Below, piece after piece: positions 1 through 6,726 of a DNA stretch of 13,865 nucleotides (position 1 is its first letter; every line of letters begins with the position of its first letter). The translations under genes and the position numbers were made by a program. The notes beneath the pieces are model-generated. The model saw only the letters and a list, made by a program, of their open reading frames with translations, ran no database searches and was not told the origin of the DNA. Location: positions 1 through 13,865 of the forward strand of contig CALYQE010000044.1 in assembly GCA_945281075.1 (NCBI GenBank), in the 5' to 3' direction. This stretch comes from an uncultured Lactobacillus sp. GTDB lineage: Bacteria; Bacillota; Bacilli; Lactobacillales; Lactobacillaceae.

Positions 1-53
1 TAAATTAAAAATCAATTAAATATTCTCATCTTGCAAAGCAGAGTAATTATTCT

Positions 54-286
54 GGTGTCGATAAAGAGAGCTGGTAAAACGGTGAAAGCTAGCAGACAGC
101 AAATAATGAACATGGGCTTCTAATTGATGACCACTAGTGAAGAGGTTGAGCTGGTGGCGGGACTGCATCCGTTAAAAGTGCAAGCTATTATCAAGTAGCT
201 AGTGAGATTTATTACGTGAGTAGTAAATAAAATAAAGGTGGTATCGCGAAGCACTCGTCCTTTCAATCAAGGATGAGTGCTTTTTT
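54..286 (+). promoter_or_regulatory. T-box riboswitch leader, predicted methionine-specific
   Basis: This is a tRNA-sensing leader that controls the downstream amidohydrolase by transcription antitermination. Stem I closes with GGU/GUCGAU at 54-62 pairing to AUUGAU and ACC at 123-132, with one bulged G at 129. The distal helix is GCUGG (70-74) pairing with CUAGC. The AGAGAG element lies on the 5' side and UGAAC just before the specifier. The codon after GAAC is AUG at 112-114, followed by a purine, as usual for specifiers, so the reading is Met. A stem III-like hairpin lies at 208-227. The T-box core AAAGGTGGTATCGCG lies at 234-248. Its UGGU would pair with an ACCA acceptor end, which fits an A discriminator as in tRNA-Met. 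Class recognition is firm. The Met assignment is by register and less certain. Confidence 0.9.
251..286 (+). terminator. T-box-controlled intrinsic terminator
   Basis: GCACTCGTCCTT (251-262) pairs with AAGGATGAGTGC (269-280), with one G-U pair and a 6-nt loop, and six T residues follow at 281-286. The left arm lies just after the T-box core, so formation of the antiterminator would compete with this hairpin. Uncharged tRNA should favour readthrough into the gene at 310. Confidence 0.9.
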
Positions 287-309
287 GATTAGTTTTTGGA
301 GGTATTGAG

Positions 310-1494
310 ATGACCAAAACTGTTTTTACCAATGTCAATTTATTCAACGGTGAGGATAACAAAATCCAGCCGGATACTTTTTTACTAGTAGACGATGAAA
401 GTGGAAAAATCACTCAAATCGGCGCTGGCCAGAGCCCTGAAGCGGATCAGGTTGTCGATTTAGAAGGTAAGTACGTAATTCCGGGCCTGATTAACTGTCA
501 CACACATATTGTGATGGATCCCTTAACTCATGATGGTGGAACTGAGACAAACGAAGTAGGGGCTGTAGTGCGTGCCTTGGATAATCTTCATGACTTGCTC
601 CAGTCTGGCGTAACTTATATTCGTGAATGTGGCAGCTCCTTTGATATTGATATTGATTTGAGTAAGTTAATCCAACAAGGTAAAATCACGCGCGTGCCTG
701 AGATTTTGCCTTCTGGTCGCCCTTACTCAATGACCGGTGGACACGGCGATGTGCCTAATTTTGGTCACTTGGTTGATTCACCAGACGAGGTTCGTAAGGC
801 TGTCCGTCAAGGCATTAAGCGCGGTGCCAAGGCAATTAAAGTAATGGCAACAGGTGGAGTAATGACGGAAAATGACTTCATGGATGATCCTCAATTAAGT
901 GAAGCCGAAATTCGCGCAGCCGTTGAAGAAGCTCACCACAAGGGTTTCATTGTCGCCGCACATGCGGAAGGCAACCCGGGGATTCTCAATGCCATTAAGG
1001 CCGGCGTTGATAGTATTGAGCACGGCTTTTACGTAAATGATGAAGAAATCCAGTTGATGCTTAAGAAAGGCACATATCTCACCCCGACAATTGTTGGAGC
1101 GTGGGCCTTTATTGAATATGCCCCAGGCAAAATTCCAGATTGGGAAATGAACAAAATTGCCGCGGCCTGGAAAGATTTGCGGCAAAATATCACGGCTGCT
1201 AAAAATGCCGGCGTTCCAATTACCCTAGGTACCGATGCCGGCACGCCGTTTAACGATTTCAAGATGACGCCGGAAGAGCTACCATTGCTGGTTGAACAAG
1301 GTTTTACTAATTTTGAAGCCTTACAAACGAGCGTTAACTCGGCTAAGTTGATGAAAATCGATGATGAATACGGCACGCTGGCAGGAGGCAAGTATGCAGA
1401 CTTTTTGGTCTTGGATGAAAATCCTTTAGAAAAGATCAGTGCGGTTGTGCAAAAAGATAAGGCTGTTTACAAAAAAGGCCAGCGGGCATACTAA
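310..1494 (+). CDS. metal-dependent amidohydrolase (imidazolonepropionase/dipeptidase-like)
   Basis: This is a 394-residue cytosolic hydrolase of the amidohydrolase superfamily, with a TIM barrel flanked by a small beta domain made of both termini. Visible metal-site residues are the HxH pair H64/H66 (CHTH), a lysine in KVMATGG (K177) likely to be carbamylated, H218 (AAHAEG), H238 (SIEHG) and D309 (LGTDAG). The KVMATGG motif resembles the subgroup whose characterised members cleave Xaa-Pro or other dipeptides, but the substrate cannot be read from the sequence. GGAGG at 298-302 supports the ATG at 310. The gene is alone behind a T-box whose specifier reads Met, so release of methionine from a peptide or N-acyl compound is a reasonable inference, not a demonstration. 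The 'imidazolonepropionase-related' label is possible, but no histidine-degradation genes are nearby. Confidence 0.9.
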   Translation: MTKTVFTNVNLFNGEDNKIQPDTFLLVDDESGKITQIGAGQSPEADQVVDLEGKYVIPGLINCHTHIVMDPLTHDGGTETNEVGAVVRALDNLHDLLQSGVTYIRECGSSFDIDIDLSKLIQQGKITRVPEILPSGRPYSMTGGHGDVPNFGHLVDSPDEVRKAVRQGIKRGAKAIKVMATGGVMTENDFMDDPQLSEAEIRAAVEEAHHKGFIVAAHAEGNPGILNAIKAGVDSIEHGFYVNDEEIQLMLKKGTYLTPTIVGAWAFIEYAPGKIPDWEMNKIAAAWKDLRQNITAAKNAGVPITLGTDAGTPFNDFKMTPEELPLLVEQGFTNFEALQTSVNSAKLMKIDDEYGTLAGGKYADFLVLDENPLEKISAVVQKDKAVYKKGQRAY

Positions 1495-1509
1495 GCTCAA
1501 GCACCGTGG

Positions 1510-1537
1510 TTGCTTTTGCAAGCGAGTGTTTTATAAT
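1510..1537 (+). promoter_or_regulatory. promoter for the PPOX-fold gene
   Basis: TTGCTT (1510-1515) and a consensus TATAAT (1532-1537) are separated by 16 bp. Transcription would start near 1544, inside the left arm of the overlapping terminator hairpin at 1541-1568. Confidence 0.7.
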
Positions 1538-1540
1538 GAA

Positions 1541-1574
1541 AAGAGGTTGTTGTAATATGCAACTTCTTTTTTTT
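1541..1574 (+). terminator. intrinsic terminator of the amidohydrolase gene
   Basis: AAGAGGTTG (1541-1549) pairs with CAACTTCTT (1560-1568), with one G-U pair and a 10-nt loop, running into T residues up to 1574. It lies directly downstream of the next gene's -10 box. The new transcript probably starts within the left arm and so would lack part of the stem. Confidence 0.75.
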
Positions 1575-1590
1575 GTTGAGGAGGAGAAAA

Positions 1591-1962
1591 ATGGAACAAA
1601 AGTTTTTGGCAGTAATGCAAGATGAGGGACCGGTAACAATTGTGACCATTAACGCCCATCCGGCAAGCGTGGTCAACACCTGGATGTCTTACGTTAAAAT
1701 TGACGAAGAAGACAACTGCCTTGATATCCCGGCAGCAGGAATGCATAGTATTGAAGCAGACTTTACTCAAGACAACACGGTGCTCTTAGCAGTCGGGTCA
1801 AAAAAAGTTGAAGGCACCGCCGGCTTAGGCGCAGGCTTTCATCTTCTTGGAGAAGGAGAATTTATTGCTGAAGGTCCAGATTTTGCTCAAATGAAGGAAC
1901 GCTTTCCATGGGTACGAAAAGTGCTGAGGGTGCATATCAAGAAAATCGAGCAAAAAATCTAG
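1591..1962 (+). CDS. pyridoxamine 5'-phosphate oxidase-fold (FMN-binding) protein
   Basis: This 123-residue protein is likely a split-barrel flavin-binding protein of the PPOX family. The N-terminal run EGPVTIVTINAHPASVVNTW resembles the opening strands of such proteins (a 'xxG.atlaTv...P.vv.tw' pattern), and LGEGEFI near residues 86-92 resembles the later barrel strand. Small members of this family bind FMN or a related cofactor, often as dimers, and their substrates are usually unknown. The ATG at 1591 is chosen because GAGGAGGAG at 1578-1586 is an excellent ribosome site. An upstream in-frame TTG at 1573 would place that site inside the coding region. The gene is monocistronic behind its own promoter. 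The family call is by pattern recognition. Confidence 0.75.
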   Translation: MEQKFLAVMQDEGPVTIVTINAHPASVVNTWMSYVKIDEEDNCLDIPAAGMHSIEADFTQDNTVLLAVGSKKVEGTAGLGAGFHLLGEGEFIAEGPDFAQMKERFPWVRKVLRVHIKKIEQKI

Positions 1963-2061
1963 CCAAGCAGGCCTCAGGCCAAGAAAATCTGCTGGTGCTC
2001 ATGCCTAGGAAAAGTTTAATTGCTTAATTATCAAATAAATCTTTAATTTATTACTAATGTT

Positions 2062-2089
2062 GGATAAAATAGAGGAGATACGTTTATCC
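2062..2089 (+). repeat. inverted repeat GGATAAA/TTTATCC over the -10 region
   Basis: GGATAAA (2062-2068) and TTTATCC (2083-2089) form a perfect 7-bp inverted repeat with a 14-nt spacer. The left arm overlaps a plausible -10 box TAAAAT (2065-2070) of the D-2-hydroxyacid dehydrogenase gene. The ribosome site AAGGGAGG lies just after the right arm. It could be an operator or a 5'-leader stem. No regulator is identified. Confidence 0.4.
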
Positions 2090-2110
2090 GAATAAGGGAG
2101 GATTTAATAA

Positions 2111-3112
2111 ATGAAAGCATTACTTTACAACATGACACCCGAACAACAGGTTTATGTTGATGAATGGAATCAGGCACACCCAGAAGACCATTTAGAAACA
2201 ACTAATGACGAGCTTGAGGCTGATACAGTTGATCAGGCCCAAGGCTTTGATGTCATCAGCGTTTTGCAAGTGTTTGACATCAATGATGAAGAAGTTTACC
2301 GCAAGTTGGCATCATATGGAATTAAACATATTGCCTTGCGGTCGGTCGGATATAACATTATTAACTTTGAATATGTTCATAAATATCACTTATTAGTTAC
2401 CAACACGCCGGCCTATTCTCCCCGGGCAGTAGCCGAAAATACGCTGACTTCGGCAATGTACTTGCTTCGCAAATGGGGACCGATTTTGCATAACGAAAAA
2501 GAAGACCTCAACTTTGTCCGTGAGGCTAACCTGATGAGTGATGAAATTTATCATCAAACGGTTGGAATTATCGGGGTTGGCCGCATTGGGAGTGCAGTCG
2601 CAGAAATATTCCATGTACTAGGGGCAAAAGTAATTGGCTATGATCTGGTTGAAAATCCTGCCAATGAGGCCTTTCTTGAATACACCGACTTCGATACGGT
2701 TATTAAAGAATCAGACATCTTGACTCTACATGCGCCGCTTGATCCTTCTGATGAGGGCATGATCGGGACAGAACAGTTTGAAGCCATGAAGGATACGGCA
2801 TTTCTGATTAATGCGGCGCGTGGTCCGCTGGTCGATAACCAAGCGCTAATTGCCGCATTGAAGGAAAAGAAAATTGCCGGTGCCTCTTTGGACGTGATGA
2901 CCGGTGAAGAAGAGATCGTGATGAAGAAATTTACTGATCTCTCGCAATTGCCAGAAGATTACCAGGAATTAGTTAAGATGCCGAATGTTGTGTTTACACC
3001 GCATTCAGCTTATTACACTAAGACCTCCGTCCAAAATATGGTTAAGCAAAGTATGACTGACGCCAAACGGGTGCTCGACGGTCAAAAACCTGTTTATCCG
3101 GTTGATGAATAA
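2111..3112 (+). CDS. D-2-hydroxyacid dehydrogenase, D-hydroxyisocaproate dehydrogenase-like
   Basis: This 333-residue NAD-dependent cytosolic enzyme interconverts 2-oxo acids and D-2-hydroxy acids. The Rossmann motif GVGRIG is at 155-160. D178 ends the second strand, which favours NAD over NADP. The catalytic trio R237 (NAARG), E266 and H298 (TPHSAYY) matches the R/E/H of D-lactate dehydrogenases with a constant +2 offset. Segments such as the EVYRKLASYGIK region and YSPRAVAE resemble the Lactobacillus D-hydroxyisocaproate dehydrogenases more than the main fermentative D-LDH, so branched-chain or aromatic 2-oxo acids are a likelier substrate class than pyruvate. GGGAGG precedes the ATG. A terminator follows within 10 nt, so the gene is transcribed alone. 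Confidence 0.92.
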   Translation: MKALLYNMTPEQQVYVDEWNQAHPEDHLETTNDELEADTVDQAQGFDVISVLQVFDINDEEVYRKLASYGIKHIALRSVGYNIINFEYVHKYHLLVTNTPAYSPRAVAENTLTSAMYLLRKWGPILHNEKEDLNFVREANLMSDEIYHQTVGIIGVGRIGSAVAEIFHVLGAKVIGYDLVENPANEAFLEYTDFDTVIKESDILTLHAPLDPSDEGMIGTEQFEAMKDTAFLINAARGPLVDNQALIAALKEKKIAGASLDVMTGEEEIVMKKFTDLSQLPEDYQELVKMPNVVFTPHSAYYTKTSVQNMVKQSMTDAKRVLDGQKPVYPVDE

Positions 3113-3120
3113 CAGACCGA

Positions 3121-3152
3121 AAAATGACTAGCAAAATTGTTAGTCATTTTTT
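3121..3152 (+). terminator. intrinsic terminator after the D-2-hydroxyacid dehydrogenase gene
   Basis: AAAATGACTAGC (3121-3132) pairs with GTTAGTCATTTT (3139-3150), with one G-U pair and loop AAAATT. The T run continues to 3152. Confidence 0.88.
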
Positions 3153-3198
3153 GTCTCAAATTGCTTAATTTCATGAAGATCAATTATAATTAAACTAT

Positions 3199-3207
3199 TG
3201 GTATAAT
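3199..3207 (+). promoter_or_regulatory. extended -10 promoter of the GH25-like/helicase/EIIC operon
   Basis: TGGTATAAT (3199-3207) is an extended -10 element with a consensus TATAAT at 3202-3207. The region 17 bp upstream (around 3179-3184) has no good -35 match, consistent with an extended -10 promoter. The first start codon is 28 nt downstream. Confidence 0.65.
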
Positions 3208-3234
3208 GGACTGGTAAAAAGAGGTGGAGGGCAG

Positions 3235-3942
3235 ATGAAAAGGTTTCATCATAAATATACATTGCCGGCAATTATCATCTTATTAATTATTGCCGTGGGG
3301 CTGCTTTTTACCGGGCTAATGAATTTTCGGAACCAGACCACGCTGCCAGCTAACTCAAATTCAAGTGCAATCGGAGTAGAACTCAACCAGAATTTTGGGC
3401 ATGTTGATCTTCATGAGTTGCAGGCCAATGGGATTTCTTTTGTCTATTTAAGAAGCACGCAAGGCAGGTCATATTTTGACGATGATTATTTAACCTATCG
3501 TGATCAAGTCCTTGGCACCAAATTAGCCTTCGGCACCAGCATCGCTTATAGCAATGAGTCAACGCCGTTGGAGCATTACCAGTTTTTTATCAAAAAAGTC
3601 GGAATGAATACAGGGAGCCTGCCAATTTTAATCGAGCCGGCCGTAAGTGACCATAGTCTCAAATATCTAAAACAAATGGCCCACTTCACTAGATTGTTGG
3701 AATTACAGGGAAAGACCGTCATGGTCGAGGTTGATATTAAATACCGGAAATATTTTCCCCGTGATGTGCTTTTTATCGCTACTGGCAAACAGGAACCAAG
3801 TAGGCTGCAGTATTCGTTTTGGCGCTACACTAATAACGGTCGGGTCAAATCAGTCAGCGGACTTGAAGATGGGGTGTCAATGTTAGCTTACAATGGCACC
3901 GTTTCGCAGTATAAACAGAAATATGGACAATTAACACAATAA
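3235..3942 (+). CDS. membrane-anchored GH25 (lysozyme)-like protein, catalytic residues altered
   Basis: The 235-residue protein has a basic N-terminus (KRFHHK), one hydrophobic helix at about 11-30, a short Ser/Asn/Thr-rich linker and an extracellular domain at about 45-230 that follows the glycoside hydrolase 25 pattern. It has GVELNQ (47-52) where the family has a GVDvS-type start, FVYLRSTQG (69-77) like 'fviiRateG', and FWRYTNNGRV...YNGT at the end like 'WQYts.G.v...fnG'. GH25 enzymes cleave peptidoglycan. Here the N-terminal Asp is Glu (E49), and the D-x-E segment reads E-P-A (134-136), so the acid residues are largely lost. It may be inactive or binding-only. It starts at ATG after GAGGTGGAGG and is the first gene of a three-gene operon, overlapping the next by 1 nt (TAATG). 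Confidence 0.78.
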   Translation: MKRFHHKYTLPAIIILLIIAVGLLFTGLMNFRNQTTLPANSNSSAIGVELNQNFGHVDLHELQANGISFVYLRSTQGRSYFDDDYLTYRDQVLGTKLAFGTSIAYSNESTPLEHYQFFIKKVGMNTGSLPILIEPAVSDHSLKYLKQMAHFTRLLELQGKTVMVEVDIKYRKYFPRDVLFIATGKQEPSRLQYSFWRYTNNGRVKSVSGLEDGVSMLAYNGTVSQYKQKYGQLTQ

Positions 3943-5177
3943 TGAAAACAGAAATTAAGACAGTTTTAACACGCTTGGGCTTTGATGAACCAACTTTAAT
4001 TCAGAAAAAAACCAGTGAGCTAATCAAAGAGGGCGCAAGTTGCGTAGCCCTGGCTAAAACCGGTACGGGTAAAACGCTGGCCTATGCCTTACCTGCCTTG
4101 GAAAAAGTTGAACCAGGCAGACCAAACAGTTTAGTGATTTTTGCACCCACCACCGAATTAGCGGTTCAAATTCGCCATGCAATTGATCCCTTTATCAATG
4201 CTCTCTGTTTAACAGGCATTACACTAGTAGGTGCCGGTAACCGGAAACGGCAAGAAGATAACTTGAAAAAGAAGCATCCTGAAGTAGTAGTGGCAACTCC
4301 GGGCCGTTTTTTTGACTTTTTTTCCAGTAATCGCATTACCCTTAACCAAATAAAAACGCTAGTCATTGACGAGGCGGACGATATTTTAGAATTTAGCAAA
4401 ATGGAGCTGCTCAGTTCACTGGGGCAAAATCTTCCAGCTGATGCGCAAATTTTGCTGTTTGGGGCCACGGAATCCGAAATTACGCAAAAAGCCGTTGAGC
4501 TCTTTGCCCGGGATTTTACGATAATTGATGTGCGCTCTGAGCAGACTACAACCGTCAAAAATTGTTTTTTACAGGTTGATAATCCGCATAAAATGGATTT
4601 TATTCAACGTTTGATGCGCTTAGCGCATTTTAAGGGCATGCTGTTTTTTGATTCAAATCAGACAATGATGCGCTTTGCCGGTATTTTAGGCCATACCAAA
4701 ACTAAGTTTGGCTTGCTTGCTAATGAGTTTGGTAAGCAAAAAAGAGAAGACGCCTTATCCGATTTTAAAGCCGGCAGAACTAAATTATTGCTTGCAACTG
4801 ATCTGGCAGCTCGCGGCTTGGATATTCCAGGCGTGACGTATGTGGTTAATTATGACATTCCAAGTGACGGCAATACTTATTTGCACCGAGCAGGGCGAAC
4901 GGGTCGCATGGGGGCAAGCGGCTATGTCGTTAGCTTGGGAGACGACCACGATCTGCGTGACTTAAGAAAACTGCTAGGCAAGACGGTTGAGCTAGAGCGA
5001 GTTTATTTTGCAGGCAATAAGTTGGACTCTAAGCCACCACAAAAGAAAAATGAAAAAGCTGACGAGAAGAGTAAATCAACCAGTATTGTGCCACCAAAGA
5101 AAAAAAAGCACCGGAAAAAGCAGAATAAAAACAAGGGCTATCACCCACATTACTTGAAGAAGAAGGAGCAAAAATGA
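3942..5177 (+). CDS. DEAD-box ATP-dependent RNA helicase
   Basis: The 411-residue helicase has both RecA-like domains. Motifs in order are the Q-motif region F14...PTLIQ (17-21), motif I AKTGTGKT (38-45), Ia PTTELA (70-75), Ib TPGR (119-122), II DEAD (143-146), III GAT (174-176, in place of SAT), V-region ATDLAARGLD (285-294) and VI HRAGRTGR (315-322). The tail from about 363 to 411 is very rich in Lys and probably binds RNA. Such proteins remodel RNA duplexes in ribosome assembly or mRNA turnover. The shortness of the core and the basic tail recall the smaller Bacillota DEAD-box paralogues rather than CshA, but I cannot assign an orthologue. The start overlaps the previous stop by 1 nt, and its end overlaps the EIIC start by 4 nt (ATGA), so translation is probably coupled. 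Confidence 0.93.
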   Translation: MKTEIKTVLTRLGFDEPTLIQKKTSELIKEGASCVALAKTGTGKTLAYALPALEKVEPGRPNSLVIFAPTTELAVQIRHAIDPFINALCLTGITLVGAGNRKRQEDNLKKKHPEVVVATPGRFFDFFSSNRITLNQIKTLVIDEADDILEFSKMELLSSLGQNLPADAQILLFGATESEITQKAVELFARDFTIIDVRSEQTTTVKNCFLQVDNPHKMDFIQRLMRLAHFKGMLFFDSNQTMMRFAGILGHTKTKFGLLANEFGKQKREDALSDFKAGRTKLLLATDLAARGLDIPGVTYVVNYDIPSDGNTYLHRAGRTGRMGASGYVVSLGDDHDLRDLRKLLGKTVELERVYFAGNKLDSKPPQKKNEKADEKSKSTSIVPPKKKKHRKKQNKNKGYHPHYLKKKEQK

Positions 5178-6502
5178 GTCGATTAGTTGCTTGGTTAGAA
5201 GATTATCTTTTGCCTTGGGCAAATAGGCTAGGTCAGACGCACTGGCTGGTAGCTTTGCGCGATGCCTTTGTTTCAGTTATGCCAATTACGATTGCCGGAT
5301 CAATGGCGGTCTTAATTAAAAGCTTAATTGAAGCGGCTCGCGTTAACCTTGGCTGGAAAACTTTTGCTTGGCTGATGCAGCCAATGGCTTTAATCAGTAA
5401 TGTGGTCTGGCGGGGGACTTTTGCTTTATTTGCCTTGTTTTTGTCGATGTCCTTAGGTTATCACTTGGCCAAGAGCATGGAAGTGGATCCAATTGCAGGC
5501 GCGATCGTTTCCTTATCATCTTTGGCCATGAGCATTGCCAATCTGACCAAACTAAAAATCGATGGCAAAATGGTCTCGCTTCGCCATTCTTTTGATATTT
5601 CACAATTTTCGACCACGGGCATTTTTACCGCGATTCTTTTTGGCACGATCGGAGTGTCAATTTTTGCGCTCTGTGTTAAAGCCCGCTTGAAACTCAATTT
5701 ATCGGCCACCTTGCCCTATGCCGAACAGATGGCCTTGGATTCGTTAATTCCTGCGATTATCGCAATCTTTGGTGTAGGGATGATCAATTTTGTTTTTCAG
5801 ACTGTCACTGGTACTTATTTTGGCAACTGGCTGCTGCATTCAATTCAAACTCCTTTAATCAGATTAGGTCAGGGGTTTGGCATGGTCCTATTAGTTACCT
5901 TGCTTGTTCAAGTCTTTGCCTTCTTTGGAATCAATGGGCTGGGGGTTTGGGCTCCACTGCTAGACTCAATTTGGTTGACTGCACAAAATGTTAATGTGAC
6001 TGCTGTCAGTAAAGGCGAGCCGGCAACTTATCTTTGGGTCAGAGGCTCCTTCGATTCTTTTGCCTGGTTTGGCGGTGCGGGTGGAACTTTAATGTTAATT
6101 GTTGCCATTCTGCTTTTTTCCAAGAGAAGCGATTACCGGACAATTGCCAAAGTGGCCTTGGCACCAAGCATTTTTAATATTAATGAACCGATTGTTTTGG
6201 GCTTGCCAGTCGTGCTCAATCCAGTTTACTTCATTCCCTTTGTCGTCGCACCACTTGTCAACGTGGCTTTTTCATACTGGGTAACCTTGCTTGGCTTGGT
6301 TAATCCGGTACAAGCCGCTGTTCCCGGTGTTGTGCCGCCAATCATTGGACCATTTCTAGCTTGCAATTATGATTGGCGAGCAGTAGTTCTCTGCATACTT
6401 AATATGTTGATTGCGCTGGCAATCTGGACGCCGTTTGTTTTTGCAGCAGATAAAATCGCTGATTCTAACAGTCCGGAACCATATTTTACGCGTCAATATT
6501 AA
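5174..6502 (+). CDS. PTS EIIC permease, cellobiose/lactose family-like, without EIIA/EIIB
   Basis: This 442-residue polytopic membrane protein matches the EIIC domain of the lactose/cellobiose/N,N'-diacetylchitobiose PTS family. It has an N-terminal RLGQTHWLVALRDAFVSVMP-type opening, about ten hydrophobic segments, and the signature FNINEPIVLGLPVVLNP-like segment (335-350) containing the conserved Glu (E338). In characterised members a conserved His sits in an FGIHG-type motif. Here the corresponding segment reads FFGINGLG (250-257), with N254 in that place. EIIC takes up the sugar while EIIB phosphorylates it, but no EIIB, cognate EIIA or glycosidase gene is adjacent. It is the last gene of the operon starting at 3235 and overlaps the helicase gene by 4 nt. 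The sugar is unknown. It may be a transporter using EIIA/EIIB encoded elsewhere, or a non-transporting paralogue. Confidence 0.88.
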   Translation: MSRLVAWLEDYLLPWANRLGQTHWLVALRDAFVSVMPITIAGSMAVLIKSLIEAARVNLGWKTFAWLMQPMALISNVVWRGTFALFALFLSMSLGYHLAKSMEVDPIAGAIVSLSSLAMSIANLTKLKIDGKMVSLRHSFDISQFSTTGIFTAILFGTIGVSIFALCVKARLKLNLSATLPYAEQMALDSLIPAIIAIFGVGMINFVFQTVTGTYFGNWLLHSIQTPLIRLGQGFGMVLLVTLLVQVFAFFGINGLGVWAPLLDSIWLTAQNVNVTAVSKGEPATYLWVRGSFDSFAWFGGAGGTLMLIVAILLFSKRSDYRTIAKVALAPSIFNINEPIVLGLPVVLNPVYFIPFVVAPLVNVAFSYWVTLLGLVNPVQAAVPGVVPPIIGPFLACNYDWRAVVLCILNMLIALAIWTPFVFAADKIADSNSPEPYFTRQY

Positions 6503-6514
6503 TTATTAAAAAAA

Positions 6515-6544
6515 TTGGCTTTTACCAGTTAAATTTGGTAAAGT
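6515..6544 (+). promoter_or_regulatory. possible promoter of tRNA-Arg
   Basis: TTGGCT (6515-6520) and TAAAGT (6539-6544) are spaced 18 bp apart, 11 bp upstream of the tRNA. A 7-bp inverted repeat TTTACCA/TGGTAAA (6521-6527, 6536-6542) fills the spacer and could alternatively be a weak terminator for the EIIC operon. It lacks a strong T run. Confidence 0.35.
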
Positions 6545-6555
6545 TAATTTGTTCC

Positions 6556-6628
6556 GACCCTGTAGTTCATCTGGATAGAACAATGGTCTCCTAAACCGTA
6601 GAGGTGAGTTCGAATCTCACCGGGGTCA
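6556..6628 (+). tRNA. tRNA-Arg (anticodon CCU)
   Basis: A complete 73-nt cloverleaf can be drawn. The acceptor is GACCCTG/CGGGGTC with one G-U pair. The D stem is GTTC/GAAC with GG in its loop. The anticodon stem is ATGGT/ACCGT around loop CTCCTAA, giving anticodon CCT at 6590-6592, which reads AGG (Arg). The T stem is GTGAG/CTCAC with loop TTCGAAT. The discriminator is A6628. The 3' CCA is not encoded and must be added after transcription. A terminator follows at 6652. Confidence 0.95.
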
Positions 6629-6651
6629 TATGTAAATTAAACGAATTTGAC

Positions 6652-6687
6652 AAACTAGCCAGCTTAGCTCGCAATGGTTAGTTTTTT
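6652..6687 (+). terminator. intrinsic terminator of tRNA-Arg
   Basis: AAACTAGCCA (6652-6661) pairs with TGGTTAGTTT (6675-6684), with one G-U pair, and the T run extends to 6687. It lies 23 nt after the tRNA. Confidence 0.78.
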
Positions 6688-6694
6688 AAAACAC

Positions 6695-6726
6695 AAAAAA
6701 GTCTGATTCCCTGAAGGAGATCAGAC
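6695..6726 (-). terminator. intrinsic terminator on the minus strand (DUF2188 gene)
   Basis: GTCTGATTCC (6701-6710) pairs with GGAGATCAGAC (6716-6726), with one bulged G. On the minus strand the hairpin is followed by six T residues (A run at 6695-6700). It lies about 140 nt beyond the stop codon of the gene ending at 6866, leaving a long 3' untranslated stretch in which I see no gene. Confidence 0.75.

Noticed and set aside
1-50. Promoter of the T-box transcript
   Set aside because: TATTCT at 21-26 could be a -10 box, but its -35 would lie at or beyond the window edge and TTGCAA at 31-36 has no matching -10, so no call is made.
895-1391. Two long open frames on the minus strand inside the amidohydrolase gene
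   Set aside because: They lack ribosome sites and recognisable domains and lie antisense to a clearly conserved gene, so they are frame shadows.
1573-1590. Extended N-terminus (MLRRRK) for the PPOX-fold protein from a TTG start
   Set aside because: Those codons are the ribosome binding site GAGGAGGAG itself. The ATG at 1591 is correctly spaced behind it.
1966-2010. GC-rich partial palindromes (AGGCCTCAGGCC, AGCAG/CTGCT) after the PPOX-fold gene
   Set aside because: No T run and irregular pairing, so a terminator cannot be supported.
2111-3112. Calling this gene the main fermentative D-lactate dehydrogenase
   Set aside because: The sequence around residues 60-110 and the Rossmann region resembles D-hydroxyisocaproate dehydrogenases more than the known Lactobacillus D-LDH, so the broader name is safer.
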